64,000 bases of DNA from Chloroflexota bacterium (GCA_029782365.1 JAKOUW010000120.1:62001-126000); one strand, 5' to 3'. Positions 37,098 to 45,973 are shown, counted from the first letter of the stretch. Notes: a model not told the origin generated them from the letters alone. Translations and numbers: made by a program.

Positions 37098-39278
37098 ATG
37101 ACACTAGAACGCGGCTATTTATTAAATAAACGGTACCGCATCGTCGAGATTTTGGGCCAGGGCGGGATGGCTGCGGTTTATCGCGCAATCGATGAGAACC
37201 TAGGCGTGGATGTGGCGCTTAAGGAAAATTTGTTCACCACCGAAGAATATGCGCGCCAGTTTCGCCGTGAAGCCGTGATTCTGGCCAATTTACGCCATCC
37301 GAATTTGCCGCGTGTCACTGATCATTTCGTCATCGAAGACCAGGGGCAATACCTGGTGATGGATTACATCGAGGGGGAAGATTTGCGTCAGCGGTTGGAA
37401 CGTGTCGGCGTTCTACCCGACGAGGAAGGTATCATCATTGGCGCCGCACTCTGCGATGCCCTGACCTACCTGCACACACGCAATCCGCAAGTTCTTCACC
37501 GGGATGTGAAGCCTGGCAATGTGAAGATCGCTCCAGATGGCCAAATCTACCTGGTGGATTTCGGACTGGCAAAAGTAGTCTCCGGTCGCCAGGCGACGAC
37601 GACCGGCGCTCGCGCTATGACTCCGGGTTATTCACCGCCAGAACAATACGGCACTGCCCGCACCGACCACCGCTCGGATATTTATTCTCTAGGGGCTACG
37701 CTGTATTCTGCTTTGTGCAATGTCATTCCAGAAGATGGTCTGGCCCGCGCCATGGATCAAACGACGCTTACGCCGCTGACCAAACGCAACCCGAAAGTTT
37801 CTCGGCGCCTGGCAACTGTGATCGAAAAAGCCATGGCTGTGCGTCCGGATGATCGCTACCAAACCGCGGATGATTTCAAAGCTGATCTGATGGCGTCTCG
37901 TTCGACCACGCGCCGGAAGCTGCCGATCGACCAGATTGTCGAACCTCCGCCGCCTTATGTGATTGAAGCTAATCGCAGGCCAGTTCAAGCAGTTGTTGAA
38001 CATGGCGGCCTGGATGATGAACTGCTGTCCTTCCCGATCAGCACGCCATTGAAGGATATGCCTTTCCAACCACCTGCCCGGCGCAGTGTATTCAACCCAA
38101 TTCCCTGGCTGGTCGGTATTTTAGCCCTGACAATTTTAGCCTCTTCATTTTTGCTGAATCCCAGCGTGGCTGCCGCGGCGCGTAATTTACTGCAATCGGC
38201 AGGTTTGCCAATAGCGACACGCCCTTTTACGCCTCAGCCAACCCATCAAGATGCCGTTAACGATGGGGACGTCGATAATGTTGGCACTCAATTGGTGAAA
38301 TTCTCGCCCACACCCTCCGCTACCAGCGCGCCTACTGATACGCCTCAGCCTTCGCCAACTCTCTCTCCGACTAAAACGCCGTCCCCAACCTTGCGCCCGA
38401 CGAACACACCCACCCCACTACCGACCCCGTTGGGCGGAGGCAGTGGGCAAATTGCTTTTGCCTCGGTGCGGGATGGCGATGTGCCCAACATTTATTTAAT
38501 CAATGTCGATGGCACTGGTTTGACAGCCATTACCCATATACCGGAAGGCGCCTGCAAACCATCCTGGAGTCCGGATGGTTTACGCCTGGTGTTTATATCG
38601 CCCTGCAACCAGAACCGGGAAATATATAGCAATTCTAGTTTATTCATGATCAACGCCGACGGCAGCAGCCTGACCCCACTTTCGGCTTTCACCGGTGGTG
38701 ATTTCTCGCCTTCCTGGTCGCCGGATGGCACAGAAATTGCTTTTGTGTCTCTGCGAGATCAGACAATTCCGCAAATATTTATTTTGGCATTGTCCGATCT
38801 TTCAGTGAGACTGCTTTCGCAAGCCTCGCCCAGACCCGAAACCTTTCCCTCGTGGTCGCCAGACAGCAGTATGCTGGTTTACACCGGGCAAGACAATCAA
38901 ATCCATGGCATGCTGCGAGATGGCACCAACCGTTTCTTGATTGCGCGAAATTCCGGTGGGAGCAGAAATATCGAGCCTGTCTGGTCGCCCAACGGAAAAA
39001 CCATCATTTTTACCCAATGGTCGGAAGATAATACCTATCCTTCTTTGATGGCAGTTCAATACTCGCCGAACGGCGGATTGGCAGCGCCCATCCCCAATTC
39101 GCGCTTTTTAAACCAACCTTCTTTTTCACCCAACGGCCTGGAAATTGCCGCCATGGGATTTCCAAATGCGCAGCGCGATATTTTCATCATCGGCATCAGC
39201 GGCCTGGGACTGCGCAACCTGACCAATGATATCGCCTATGATTTTGATCCAGCCTGGCGGCCGGCAGCCAAAAAATAA
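37098..39278 (+). CDS. Transmembrane Ser/Thr kinase with extracytoplasmic TolB-like propeller
   Basis: A 726-residue protein. Residues about 12-270 are a Hanks-type kinase with GQGGMAAVY, K42, HRDVKPGN (D136), DFG at 154-156 and SPPEQYG; all catalytic residues are present. A single membrane segment (about 335-355) follows, then a Thr/Pro-rich stalk (about 395-440) and a C-terminal set of PD40/TolB-type repeats (PSWSPDGLRLVF, PSWSPDGTEIAFVS, PVWSPNGKTIIF). The layout is of a receptor kinase sensing an external ligand with a propeller. TATAAT at 37060-37065 suits a promoter about 33 bases upstream of the start. It stands alone. Confidence 0.93.
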   Translation: MTLERGYLLNKRYRIVEILGQGGMAAVYRAIDENLGVDVALKENLFTTEEYARQFRREAVILANLRHPNLPRVTDHFVIEDQGQYLVMDYIEGEDLRQRLERVGVLPDEEGIIIGAALCDALTYLHTRNPQVLHRDVKPGNVKIAPDGQIYLVDFGLAKVVSGRQATTTGARAMTPGYSPPEQYGTARTDHRSDIYSLGATLYSALCNVIPEDGLARAMDQTTLTPLTKRNPKVSRRLATVIEKAMAVRPDDRYQTADDFKADLMASRSTTRRKLPIDQIVEPPPPYVIEANRRPVQAVVEHGGLDDELLSFPISTPLKDMPFQPPARRSVFNPIPWLVGILALTILASSFLLNPSVAAAARNLLQSAGLPIATRPFTPQPTHQDAVNDGDVDNVGTQLVKFSPTPSATSAPTDTPQPSPTLSPTKTPSPTLRPTNTPTPLPTPLGGGSGQIAFASVRDGDVPNIYLINVDGTGLTAITHIPEGACKPSWSPDGLRLVFISPCNQNREIYSNSSLFMINADGSSLTPLSAFTGGDFSPSWSPDGTEIAFVSLRDQTIPQIFILALSDLSVRLLSQASPRPETFPSWSPDSSMLVYTGQDNQIHGMLRDGTNRFLIARNSGGSRNIEPVWSPNGKTIIFTQWSEDNTYPSLMAVQYSPNGGLAAPIPNSRFLNQPSFSPNGLEIAAMGFPNAQRDIFIIGISGLGLRNLTNDIAYDFDPAWRPAAKK

Positions 39279-39341
39279 CCAAATTGGCTGGTCAGGTTGG
39301 GGGAGTGACTTTGTTGTCCGAAAACGTATGACAAATGTCCA

Positions 39342-39370
39342 TTGAATCTTTGTGATAAATGACGCATAAT
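39342..39370 (+). promoter_or_regulatory. Predicted sigma-70 promoter of folD
   Basis: TTGAAT and CATAAT with a 17-base spacer lie 39 bases upstream of the folD ATG. It is separated from the end of the kinase gene, which supports folD being its own transcription unit. Confidence 0.65.
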
Positions 39371-39408
39371 TAATTCGTTGAAATTTTAAAATTCCAAAAG
39401 GAGTGCTT

Positions 39409-40296
39409 ATGAGCGCACAAATCATCGATGGCAATGCAATTGCAGAAAAGTTGAGAGTCGAAACCGCTGCAGAAGTCGAGGCAATGACCAGGGCGGGCTT
39501 ACCCCGGCCTGGGCTGGCGACCGTCTTGGTCGGTGAGCGCAAAGACTCGCAGTCTTATGTGGGTATGAAGCGCAAACGCGCTGGCGAATTGGGGATCGAA
39601 TCTTTCGGTCACACCCTGCCTGCCTCAGCCAGCCAGGAAGAGATCGAGAGCCTGGTCAAAGAACTGAATGCCGACGCGCGCGTCAATGGCATCTTGGTGC
39701 AGCTTCCACTGCCGGATCACATCGACGATGAGAAGGTGCTGAATGCGATCAGCATTGAAAAGGATGTTGATGGATTTCATCCTTTGAATATCGGGCGGCT
39801 GGCCCAAAAAGGCCGTGAACCTTTGTTCGTGCCCTGCACACCGGATGGGGTGATGTACCTGATCGAGCAAACCGGCACGCCGTTCAAAGGCGCCAATGCT
39901 GTGGTGCTCGGGCGTTCAAATATTGTGGGCATGCCTGCCGCTTTGCTGTTGGTCAAACGCGATGCGACTGTCACAATTTGCCATTCACGGTCGAAAGACC
40001 TGGCCGGCGTTTGCCGCCAGGCAGATATCCTTGTGGCGGCAGTTGGCCGCCCTGAAATGGTGCGCGGCAATTGGATCAAACCGGGCGCGGTGGTGATCGA
40101 TGTGGGCACCAATGCTGTGCCAGACCCGACCGCGAAAAAGGGCTATAAATGGGTGGGTGACGTTTGCTTCGAAGAAGCGAAAGAAGTAGCTGGCTGGATC
40201 ACGCCTGTGCCAGGCGGCGTTGGTCCGATGACGATCGCCATGTTAATGCGCAATACGGTGCGCGCTGCACAGTACGCTGCGAAAAAATTGGCTTAA
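39409..40296 (+). CDS. folD: Bifunctional methylenetetrahydrofolate dehydrogenase/cyclohydrolase
   Basis: A 295-residue FolD that interconverts 5,10-methylene-THF and 10-formyl-THF using NADP. Visible motifs: the catalytic YVGMKRKRAGELGI region (YxxxK), VQLPLPDHID, DVDGFHPLNIGRL, PCTPDGVMYL, the Rossmann segment VVLGRSNIVGMPAALLL, and PVPGGVGPMTIAMLMRNT. The ATG at 39409 is preferred to an upstream GTG because AGGAG lies about 6 bases before it. It supplies one-carbon units for purine and other syntheses; no linked folate gene is seen. Confidence 0.95.
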   Translation: MSAQIIDGNAIAEKLRVETAAEVEAMTRAGLPRPGLATVLVGERKDSQSYVGMKRKRAGELGIESFGHTLPASASQEEIESLVKELNADARVNGILVQLPLPDHIDDEKVLNAISIEKDVDGFHPLNIGRLAQKGREPLFVPCTPDGVMYLIEQTGTPFKGANAVVLGRSNIVGMPAALLLVKRDATVTICHSRSKDLAGVCRQADILVAAVGRPEMVRGNWIKPGAVVIDVGTNAVPDPTAKKGYKWVGDVCFEEAKEVAGWITPVPGGVGPMTIAMLMRNTVRAAQYAAKKLA

Positions 40297-40606
40297 CGCA
40301 TCTCTATATCAAAATGAGACATGAACTTGCCCAAATTTAACCTTTAGGCTAATTCGCCCCGGTAATTCAAAACCACTCACCCCCTAACCCCAGCCTGTGA
40401 AGGCGGCAGAATTATAATGGGTCTTTTTTCCCCTCTGGCGGGGCGATAAGACCCTAAAAAAAGAGATATCTCCCTCTTCAAGGTGGTGCTTTCCTGCCTT
40501 GGGGAGGGGCGCTTATATATTCTTGAAAATGAATAATCCCGAAATGTTAAATTCGGGATTATTCATGTTTTGTCACCAATATTAATATGTGGTTCGATCG
40601 TGCGAA
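40297..40606. other. Non-coding spacer with C/G-rich fragments and a hairpin repeat
   Basis: A 310-base spacer between convergent folD and the DoxX gene. It holds C-rich and G-rich tracts that can pair (CCCCCTAACCCC near 40380, GGGGAGGGG near 40501), an inverted GGGTCTT/AAGACCC pair around 40421-40454, and one copy of the dispersed hairpin (40529-40566). No coding frame is convincing. It looks like a degenerate intergenic repeat. Confidence 0.55.
40529..40566. repeat. Dispersed hairpin repeat, copy 1
   Basis: A perfect 15-bp inverted repeat (40529-40543 with 40552-40566) with an 8-base loop. Its minus strand carries the shared core CCGAATTTAACATTTCGGG. Here it lies 40 bases after the DoxX stop and could also end that operon. 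Confidence 0.75.
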
Positions 40607-40978
40607 TTAAAGTGGCATGATCCAGGTCCGGCCTATCACCACACACAGCGCCATCAGCAGTAAAACGGAGGTCAAGCCGATCCTGGATAGCTCATTGCGC
40701 CGGTAATGGGTTAAGGAAGCCCCTACCATTGTCAATGCCAATCCGGCCGCCGCAAGCGGCGTTAACCAGGGCATGATTCCGGTCAAAGACGGCAAGATCA
40801 ATCCCATGGCTCCTAAGATTTCTACGACCCCTATCAGCCGGACGACCGGTTGATAGGCGTTTTCTACCCAGCCCATATGGGCTACCAACCGGTCCTTTGG
40901 AAGCGCCATTTTTATGGCGCCGGTAACAAGAAATACCAGGGCTAACAGCCCCTGAAGGGTCCAAAGCGTTGCATTCAT
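40607..40978 (-). CDS. DoxX-like membrane protein
   Basis: A 123-residue protein with four membrane segments and a DoxX/DoxD-like pattern: LQGLLALVFLVTGAIKMALPKDRL then PVVRLIGVVEILGAMGLILP and PLAAAGLALTMVGA. Some DoxX-family members take part in redox or thiol stress, but the role here is unknown. It is the last gene of the PRC-barrel/DUF1269 operon and its start overlaps the DUF1269 stop by 4 bases. Confidence 0.85.
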   Translation of the reverse strand: MNATLWTLQGLLALVFLVTGAIKMALPKDRLVAHMGWVENAYQPVVRLIGVVEILGAMGLILPSLTGIMPWLTPLAAAGLALTMVGASLTHYRRNELSRIGLTSVLLLMALCVVIGRTWIMPL

Positions 40979-41775
40979 TTCATTGCTTCCTTAGTGTGCT
41001 CCCAGGCTTGTTTGAGCAGATCACTGCGCCGCTTCTGTTCGGCCTGCAACTTTGCGATGCGCGCCTCACGCCTGGCTTTCCGCTCGCCGCTTTCTCTAGC
41101 TGCTTGCTCTTGCAAGTATTTGATTTTCGCGTCCGTCTCCACCTGGCTCATTTCGATTCTTGCCTGGATGTCGTCCTGTGCGGCTTGCAGCCTGCCCCTG
41201 GCCAGGTCAACCTTCTTCAGGAGTTTTACCCTGGCTTCTCCGGTGGCCTGATGATATTCGGCCTCCAGCTCGCCAAGGTTGGCTTGAAGCGCCGCAGCGT
41301 CCCGCTCGATTTGGCCATTCAAGGCTTCTTTTCGGGTGTACCGCAGGACGATACCGCCCAGAGCCTCCATCTGAGTATCGACCGGCAGCGTCCATTCTTC
41401 ATAAACTTCAGCAACGAGGGCTGCGTTCCCAGGCTGCATAGATTTTTCGAGCTCGGTGAGAAAATTCTGGCTGATCTCGAGGTGTGCCAGATCGGATACC
41501 ACCCCCCCGAATGCCCCAACGCCGGCACCGGCAACCATTCCTAATGGACCGCCGAACATTCCGATCAAGCTCCCGGCGATCAGGCCTACGCCTGTTCCGA
41601 CGGGGTCCAGATCGTCTTTCTTTTTCACCACAATTTTCCCGCTGGCATCTCTGGCGATCACCGTCTTGGTGTAGACGTCGATACTGCCTTCAATCTGCAG
41701 GTCATGGAGTACCTCAAAGCCCTCATAGGCTTCGCTCTCATTATCGAATATAACCACAAGCATTTTGTCCATCAT
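40975..41775 (-). CDS. DUF1269-type protein with long coiled-coil tail
   Basis: A 266-residue protein. Residues 1-160 match DUF1269: a ferredoxin-like start (MLVVIFDNESEAYEGFEVLHDL), then a Gly-rich hydrophobic hairpin (VGLIAGSLIGMFGGPLGMVAGAGVGAFGG) listed here in parts (LIAGSLIGMFGG, GMVAGAGVGAFGG). Residues about 165-266 are a highly charged coiled coil (QERIE/RKARREAR type). The tail may oligomerise. Function is not known; DUF1269 proteins are often stress-linked. The gap to the PRC-barrel gene is 21 bases. Confidence 0.82.
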   Translation of the reverse strand: MMDKMLVVIFDNESEAYEGFEVLHDLQIEGSIDVYTKTVIARDASGKIVVKKKDDLDPVGTGVGLIAGSLIGMFGGPLGMVAGAGVGAFGGVVSDLAHLEISQNFLTELEKSMQPGNAALVAEVYEEWTLPVDTQMEALGGIVLRYTRKEALNGQIERDAAALQANLGELEAEYHQATGEARVKLLKKVDLARGRLQAAQDDIQARIEMSQVETDAKIKYLQEQAARESGERKARREARIAKLQAEQKRRSDLLKQAWEHTKEAMK

Positions 41776-41796
41776 TTGTTTCCTTTCTACATTTTC

Positions 41797-42414
41797 TCAT
41801 TTCTGCCAGCGTTGGATTGGGGCCGTTGGCAGCTCTTCGATGCTTTGCCTGTCCAACTTGAGGTAAATCGTACCCTCATCCACGCGTTCAATCTGCGATA
41901 CAGGGATGGTGATCTCCCTTTGTTGGAATAGATTCCGCTCACGCAGAACAAGATGAGTGGCCTGCATATTGTTTGAGTTGATCAACAGCTCATCGACGAG
42001 TCCGACGTAGCCATCGGTAGCTTCTACCTTCGCGTCCCGCAATACGGTTATTTCACCTTGCGGGATTTTGTGGTTCTTTACGGGTACATACTCAATTACC
42101 TCGTCCATAAGAACCTGGCCTGGAAGTTGATAAGGCAGCACCTGGTAATTGGGATACCTGGCACGGATATATTCCTCAACCTCAAACGGTTCCATCTTCT
42201 CAAACTCGCTCCGGGTGCATGTAAGCTTGATCCGATGAGGAGTTGTATCTTCTAACTCATCTATTGGAACGAGATATTCATTAAATGGTGGCTGGACACT
42301 CTTTACCACCAGGTGCGTCACCTGGTGATCAACCGGATTTCCTATGACATGGGTAAAGAATCCAACAATACCATCAGAACAACGCACTTCGGCTTTCATG
42401 GGTAGATCAATCAT
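41797..42414 (-). CDS. Double PRC-barrel-like protein
   Basis: A 205-residue protein with two PRC-barrel-like repeats: residues about 5-70 (KAEVRCSDGIVGFFTHVIGN, THLVVK, EYLVPIDEL) and about 125-200 (GEITVLRDAKVEATDGYVG, VDELLINSNNMQATHLVLRE, REITIPVSQIERV). PRC barrels bind RNA, proteins or act as regulatory modules; in many bacteria such genes are stress-responsive. First gene of the operon with DUF1269 and DoxX. A promoter and operator-like element lie upstream and recur before the I42/mgtA operon. Confidence 0.8.
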   Translation of the reverse strand: MIDLPMKAEVRCSDGIVGFFTHVIGNPVDHQVTHLVVKSVQPPFNEYLVPIDELEDTTPHRIKLTCTRSEFEKMEPFEVEEYIRARYPNYQVLPYQLPGQVLMDEVIEYVPVKNHKIPQGEITVLRDAKVEATDGYVGLVDELLINSNNMQATHLVLRERNLFQQREITIPVSQIERVDEGTIYLKLDRQSIEELPTAPIQRWQK

Positions 42415-42468
42415 TTATTAACCTTTCTTTTTCGTGAACTGAATGATTCATTCGTTTGACTTGAGCCA

Positions 42469-42497
42469 AGCATACTATCTGCAGAATAGACCTTCAA
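42469..42497 (-). promoter_or_regulatory. Promoter of the PRC-barrel operon (shared type, copy A)
   Basis: TTGAAG (42497-42492) and TATGCT (42474-42469) have a 17-base spacer. The -10 is followed by TGG, as in copy B. Transcription would start near 42462. Confidence 0.65.
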
Positions 42498-42503
42498 GAA
42501 TCT

Positions 42504-42520
42504 AAAGTGTTATAAAAGTG
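42504..42520 (-). promoter_or_regulatory. Conserved upstream element, copy A
   Basis: Minus strand ACTTTTATAACACTTT lies 6 bases upstream of the -35. It contains two CACTTT-type direct repeats 11 bases apart. The same element recurs at 45942-45958 at the same distance from a TATGCT. Confidence 0.65.
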
Positions 42521-42541
42521 GTAATTTCCTTTCTGCTGCCT

Positions 42542-45175
42542 TTACTCCGGAAACCTTCGTACATAACAGGTCTTAATCACCTGGGTCAGTAAAATGTAGC
42601 TCAACAGCATACCGGCCAACAACAGCCAATAAAGCGGCTGAAGCGCCACCAGACCTAAGGAGTTCGCCAGGGGTGAATATGGCAGCCATGCTCCAAAGAT
42701 TATGATCGCCAGCGAGGTCAACAGGAGTGGTTTACTGGCCCGGCTTTGTATAAACGGGATCTTGTTGGTACGGATCACATGAATAATTAGCGTCTGCGTA
42801 AACAGGCTTTCTACAAACCATCCAGAGTGGAGGAGGACCGGGTTCGCCCAGCAATTGAAGACGTACAACATGAAGAAGTAAGTCATATAGTCGAATAGCG
42901 AGCTGATCGGGCCGATGTGAAGCATATAACGGCGGATACCACTGATATCCCACTTCCGCGGTTTTGCCAGCCATTCGGGGTCGACGTTGTCACTAGGGAT
43001 CGCAGTTTGTAAGAAGTCATAGAGCAGGTTAATGGTCAGCACCTGGATCGGCAGCATCGGAATGAACGGCAAGATAATGCTGGCACCCAGCATGCTGAAC
43101 ATATTTCCAAAATTAGAGCTGGCAGCCATCCTGATGTATTTGATGATGTTGCCGAATACGCGCCGGCCTTCCATTACACCCTGGTCCAACACCAACAGGC
43201 TGTTCTCGAGCAGAATGATTCCGGATGATTCCTTGGCAATATCCACCGCGGTATCGACCGATATGCTCACATCGGCAGTTTTCAGCGCGGGAGCGTCATT
43301 TATGCCGTCGCCCATGAAGCCAACCACGTGGTTCATACTCTGCAAAGCGCGGATAATACGCTCTTTATGCGCCGGCGAGAGTTTGGCGAAGACTGTAATG
43401 CTTTCAGCAGCTTCGGCAAGCTGAACCGTATTCATTCCCTCGATTTCGCTGCCCAGCAGAATCCGGTCCACAGGCAAGCCTACATCCCTGCAAATTTTTC
43501 TGGCCACGGCATCATTATCCCCGGTGAGGATCTTAACCATGACTCCGTGCCCTTTTAATTTATCCAAAGTCTCCTGAACGGTTTCTTTCGGCGGGTCCAA
43601 GAAAGCCAGGTAGCCCAACAGCGTCAGGTCAGATTCATCCTGGAGGGTATAATGCGGCTCTTCGTTTTCCCCGGAGAATGTCCGATAAGCTACTGCGATG
43701 ACACGAAATCCTTCAGCATTCAATTCGTGGACGCGCCGCTTGCGATGTTCGTCGTGTTCCGGTAGGACATCCATAACCACGCCATCGATCTCAACGTGGG
43801 TGGAGAGACGCATGATTTCCTCCACTGCCCCCTTACAGATCAGGATATGCTGGCTTTTGCTGTCTTCTACGATAACCGACATGCGCCGGCGCTCGAAGTC
43901 GAAAGGCAGCTCGTCGATCTTGCGGTAGTCCTCGTCTACCTGGAGCTCTTCGTTTAAGTGTTCGTAGTCCAGGATGGCTACATCCATCAGGTTCTTCAAA
44001 CCGGTCTGGTAGTAGCTGTTGATATAGCCATAATGGAGCACCCGTTCACTTTCTTGACCAAGTACGTCCAGGTGTTTCTCCAACACAATTTTGCCTTCTG
44101 TAATCGTACCCGTCTTGTCGGTGCACAGCACATCCATCGCTCCGAAGTTCTGGATGGCGTTCAACTGCTTGACGATGACCTTCTTACGCGACATCGCAAT
44201 CGCACCCTTGGATAGGTTTATGGTCACGATCGCAGGCAGCATCTCGGGAGTCAGGCCTACAGCTACGGCCAGAGCGAACATCAATGCCTCCAACCAGTTG
44301 CCCTTGCTAATCCCGTTGAACAAGAAGACCAGCGGGACCATGACGGCCATGAAACCGATCATCAGCCAGGTGAAGCTCGTGACACCCTTTTCGAAGCTGG
44401 TCAACGGGTGCTGGCCAGCGATATCGGATGCCATCGATCCGAAATAAGTCTCGTTTCCGGTCTGGATAACAACTGCTGTGCCCGTACCGCTTTCTACGGC
44501 GGACCCTAAAAAGAGCAGATTATTCATCTCCAAGGGATTTTGGTTGGATCCATCTACGATAACCGGGGTCTTTTCCACCGGGAGCGATTCTCCAGTGAGG
44601 GCAGACTGGTTCAGGAAGAGATCCTTGGCTGATAGCAAGCGCACATCCGACGGTATCATGTCTCCAGCCGAGAGCGTGACGATGTCCCCCGGCACCAGGT
44701 CTCTGAGGGGGATTTCTTGCCGCTTGCCAGAGCGGATCACCGTTGCCGTCGTGCTGACCATCTCCCTGAGTTTTTCGGCGGCAGAGTCAGCGCGGCTTTC
44801 CTGACCAAAACGCAAGACGATACCGATCAGCACCATTGTCAACATTATCAATGCCGAGGGCAAGTCCCCTGTGAGATAGGAAATGATCGCCAATATCAAA
44901 AGCAGAACGACCAATGGGTTCTTGAAGTTATCCCACAGCCGCGTCAGTACCGTCAGCCGCTTTTCCCTGGCGACCTCGTTTGGCCCGTACTTTTCCAGTC
45001 GCCTTTCAACTTCGTCCCGGCTCAGTCCATTGAGGGTGGTATCTAGTTGATCGAGAACGGTGGATTTGTCGGCATGGGCACACTCCACCAATTTCTTGTA
45101 GAAGCGGATGCCATTGGCGCGGGTGGAACCCTTCTGTTGGGTTGGAGGGGTGATTATCTTGGTGAGAGAGCCCAT
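42542..45175 (-). CDS. mgtA: Magnesium-translocating P-type ATPase
   Basis: An 877-residue P3B-type ATPase of the MgtA/MgtB family. Motifs: SALTGESLPVEK (actuator region), the phosphorylation motif DKTGTITEGK, the nucleotide-binding region (ILICKGAVEEIM), hinge GFMGDGINDAPALKTADVSISVD, and a C-terminal membrane domain with VLTINLLYDFLQTAIPSDNVD typical of MgtA. It imports Mg2+ under limitation or envelope stress. It follows the I42 gene by 63 bases with no terminator, so it is likely in that operon. Confidence 0.93.
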   Translation of the reverse strand: MGSLTKIITPPTQQKGSTRANGIRFYKKLVECAHADKSTVLDQLDTTLNGLSRDEVERRLEKYGPNEVAREKRLTVLTRLWDNFKNPLVVLLLILAIISYLTGDLPSALIMLTMVLIGIVLRFGQESRADSAAEKLREMVSTTATVIRSGKRQEIPLRDLVPGDIVTLSAGDMIPSDVRLLSAKDLFLNQSALTGESLPVEKTPVIVDGSNQNPLEMNNLLFLGSAVESGTGTAVVIQTGNETYFGSMASDIAGQHPLTSFEKGVTSFTWLMIGFMAVMVPLVFLFNGISKGNWLEALMFALAVAVGLTPEMLPAIVTINLSKGAIAMSRKKVIVKQLNAIQNFGAMDVLCTDKTGTITEGKIVLEKHLDVLGQESERVLHYGYINSYYQTGLKNLMDVAILDYEHLNEELQVDEDYRKIDELPFDFERRRMSVIVEDSKSQHILICKGAVEEIMRLSTHVEIDGVVMDVLPEHDEHRKRRVHELNAEGFRVIAVAYRTFSGENEEPHYTLQDESDLTLLGYLAFLDPPKETVQETLDKLKGHGVMVKILTGDNDAVARKICRDVGLPVDRILLGSEIEGMNTVQLAEAAESITVFAKLSPAHKERIIRALQSMNHVVGFMGDGINDAPALKTADVSISVDTAVDIAKESSGIILLENSLLVLDQGVMEGRRVFGNIIKYIRMAASSNFGNMFSMLGASIILPFIPMLPIQVLTINLLYDFLQTAIPSDNVDPEWLAKPRKWDISGIRRYMLHIGPISSLFDYMTYFFMLYVFNCWANPVLLHSGWFVESLFTQTLIIHVIRTNKIPFIQSRASKPLLLTSLAIIIFGAWLPYSPLANSLGLVALQPLYWLLLAGMLLSYILLTQVIKTCYVRRFPE

Positions 45176-45238
45176 TACAGCGCTTTATCCTTTCATTGAG
45201 CCGGCTGCGAGAAACGATTGGGCGGCGGTGATCGAATC

Positions 45239-45664
45239 CTATTTCGCTACAGTCACGTTAATGCTGAAGGTCTTTAAGGGTTGGGCGTCTTTTTCAAAAG
45301 GACGCTGGTAGAACAGGGTAAGCGCCTGTGAGCCGGTATGCACCGTCGTGAACGTTAAGGTCGTGATTCCTGGAGCGCCCAATTGGCTGCTGCCCGATTT
45401 AAAAACTGGCTCGCCATCCTGCGAGAGCACCGGATTGTCCTCCGATTTAACTACCCAGGAATAACCGGTCGATGGGTTACTATCCAGCCCGATTGCCAGG
45501 GAATCACCTGCATGAAGCGTGAAGGTTTTACCCTGGTCGGTTTCAGTTACGGAATATTGCATGGGAATCACAGGGTCCTCAGTCGGCTTAGCAGCTGGAG
45601 CGCAAGCAGATATGAGCATTGAGAGAAGCAAAATACAACCAAAAAGCTTAACCATGTTTTTCAT
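45239..45664 (-). CDS. Chagasin-type (I42) cysteine-protease-inhibitor-like lipoprotein
   Basis: A 141-residue lipoprotein (lipobox LISACAP) with a chagasin/I42 fold. It has the inhibitor loops NPSTGYSW, LGAPG and YQRPFE that in chagasin wedge into papain-like enzymes. It could inhibit C1-type cysteine peptidases outside the cell, or act as a general adhesion fold. The ATG at 45664 is chosen over one 18 bases upstream because AAGGAT precedes it and the signal peptide starts there. Located between a disrupted small gene and mgtA. Confidence 0.88.
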   Translation of the reverse strand: MKNMVKLFGCILLLSMLISACAPAAKPTEDPVIPMQYSVTETDQGKTFTLHAGDSLAIGLDSNPSTGYSWVVKSEDNPVLSQDGEPVFKSGSSQLGAPGITTLTFTTVHTGSQALTLFYQRPFEKDAQPLKTFSINVTVAK

Positions 45665-45701
45665 TTTATTATCCTTTTCCATCTAGTTTTTTTTTCAACA
45701 C

Positions 45702-45866
45702 TTACGAACGCTTTTTGCAGTCTTCATTCGCAGCGTTCTTGTCTATTGCGAAGGCCTTATCGGCTTCCGCATTAATCTCTTTGATTTTTGAAACTGGCAC
45801 CTGCAGGCGGCGTTTCAGCTCACCGGCAACCCTCCGTAGAAAATGATCGCCTTAGAAACTTCGCAT
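45702..45866 (-). pseudogene. Small gene interrupted by an in-frame stop
   Basis: From an ATG at 45866 with GGAG 6 bases upstream, the frame reads four codons (MRSF), then TAA, then 49 further sense codons to a TAA at 45702. The distal part looks protein-like and highly charged (LKRRLQVPVSKIKEINAEAD, then DKNAANEDCKKRS). It sits at the head of the I42/mgtA operon, 34 bases from the predicted start of transcription. It is either a small gene killed by one nonsense change or a four-residue leader. No family is recognised. Confidence 0.5.
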
Positions 45867-45906
45867 AATAAACTCCTTTTCCCATGATGTCTTGTTTTAT
45901 ATTCCA

Positions 45907-45935
45907 AGCATATCCTTTCTGGGAAAGGCTGTAAT
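45907..45935 (-). promoter_or_regulatory. Promoter of the I42/mgtA operon (shared type, copy B)
   Basis: TATGCT (45912-45907), followed by TGG, occupies the same position relative to the upstream element as copy A. The -35 counterpart (ATTACA, 45935-45930) is poor, which fits activator dependence. Confidence 0.55.
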
Positions 45936-45941
45936 GAACCG

Positions 45942-45967
45942 AAAGTGCTATAAAAGTGCTAAAAGTG
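45942..45967 (-). promoter_or_regulatory. Conserved upstream element, copy B
   Basis: Minus strand CACTTTTAGCACTTTTATAG then CACTTT: three CACTTT repeats spaced 9 and 11 bases. It shares 15 of 16 bases with copy A over ACTTTTATARCACTTT. The distance from the element to the -10 is the same in both copies (30 bases). Confidence 0.62.
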
Positions 45968-45973
45968 AAATAA

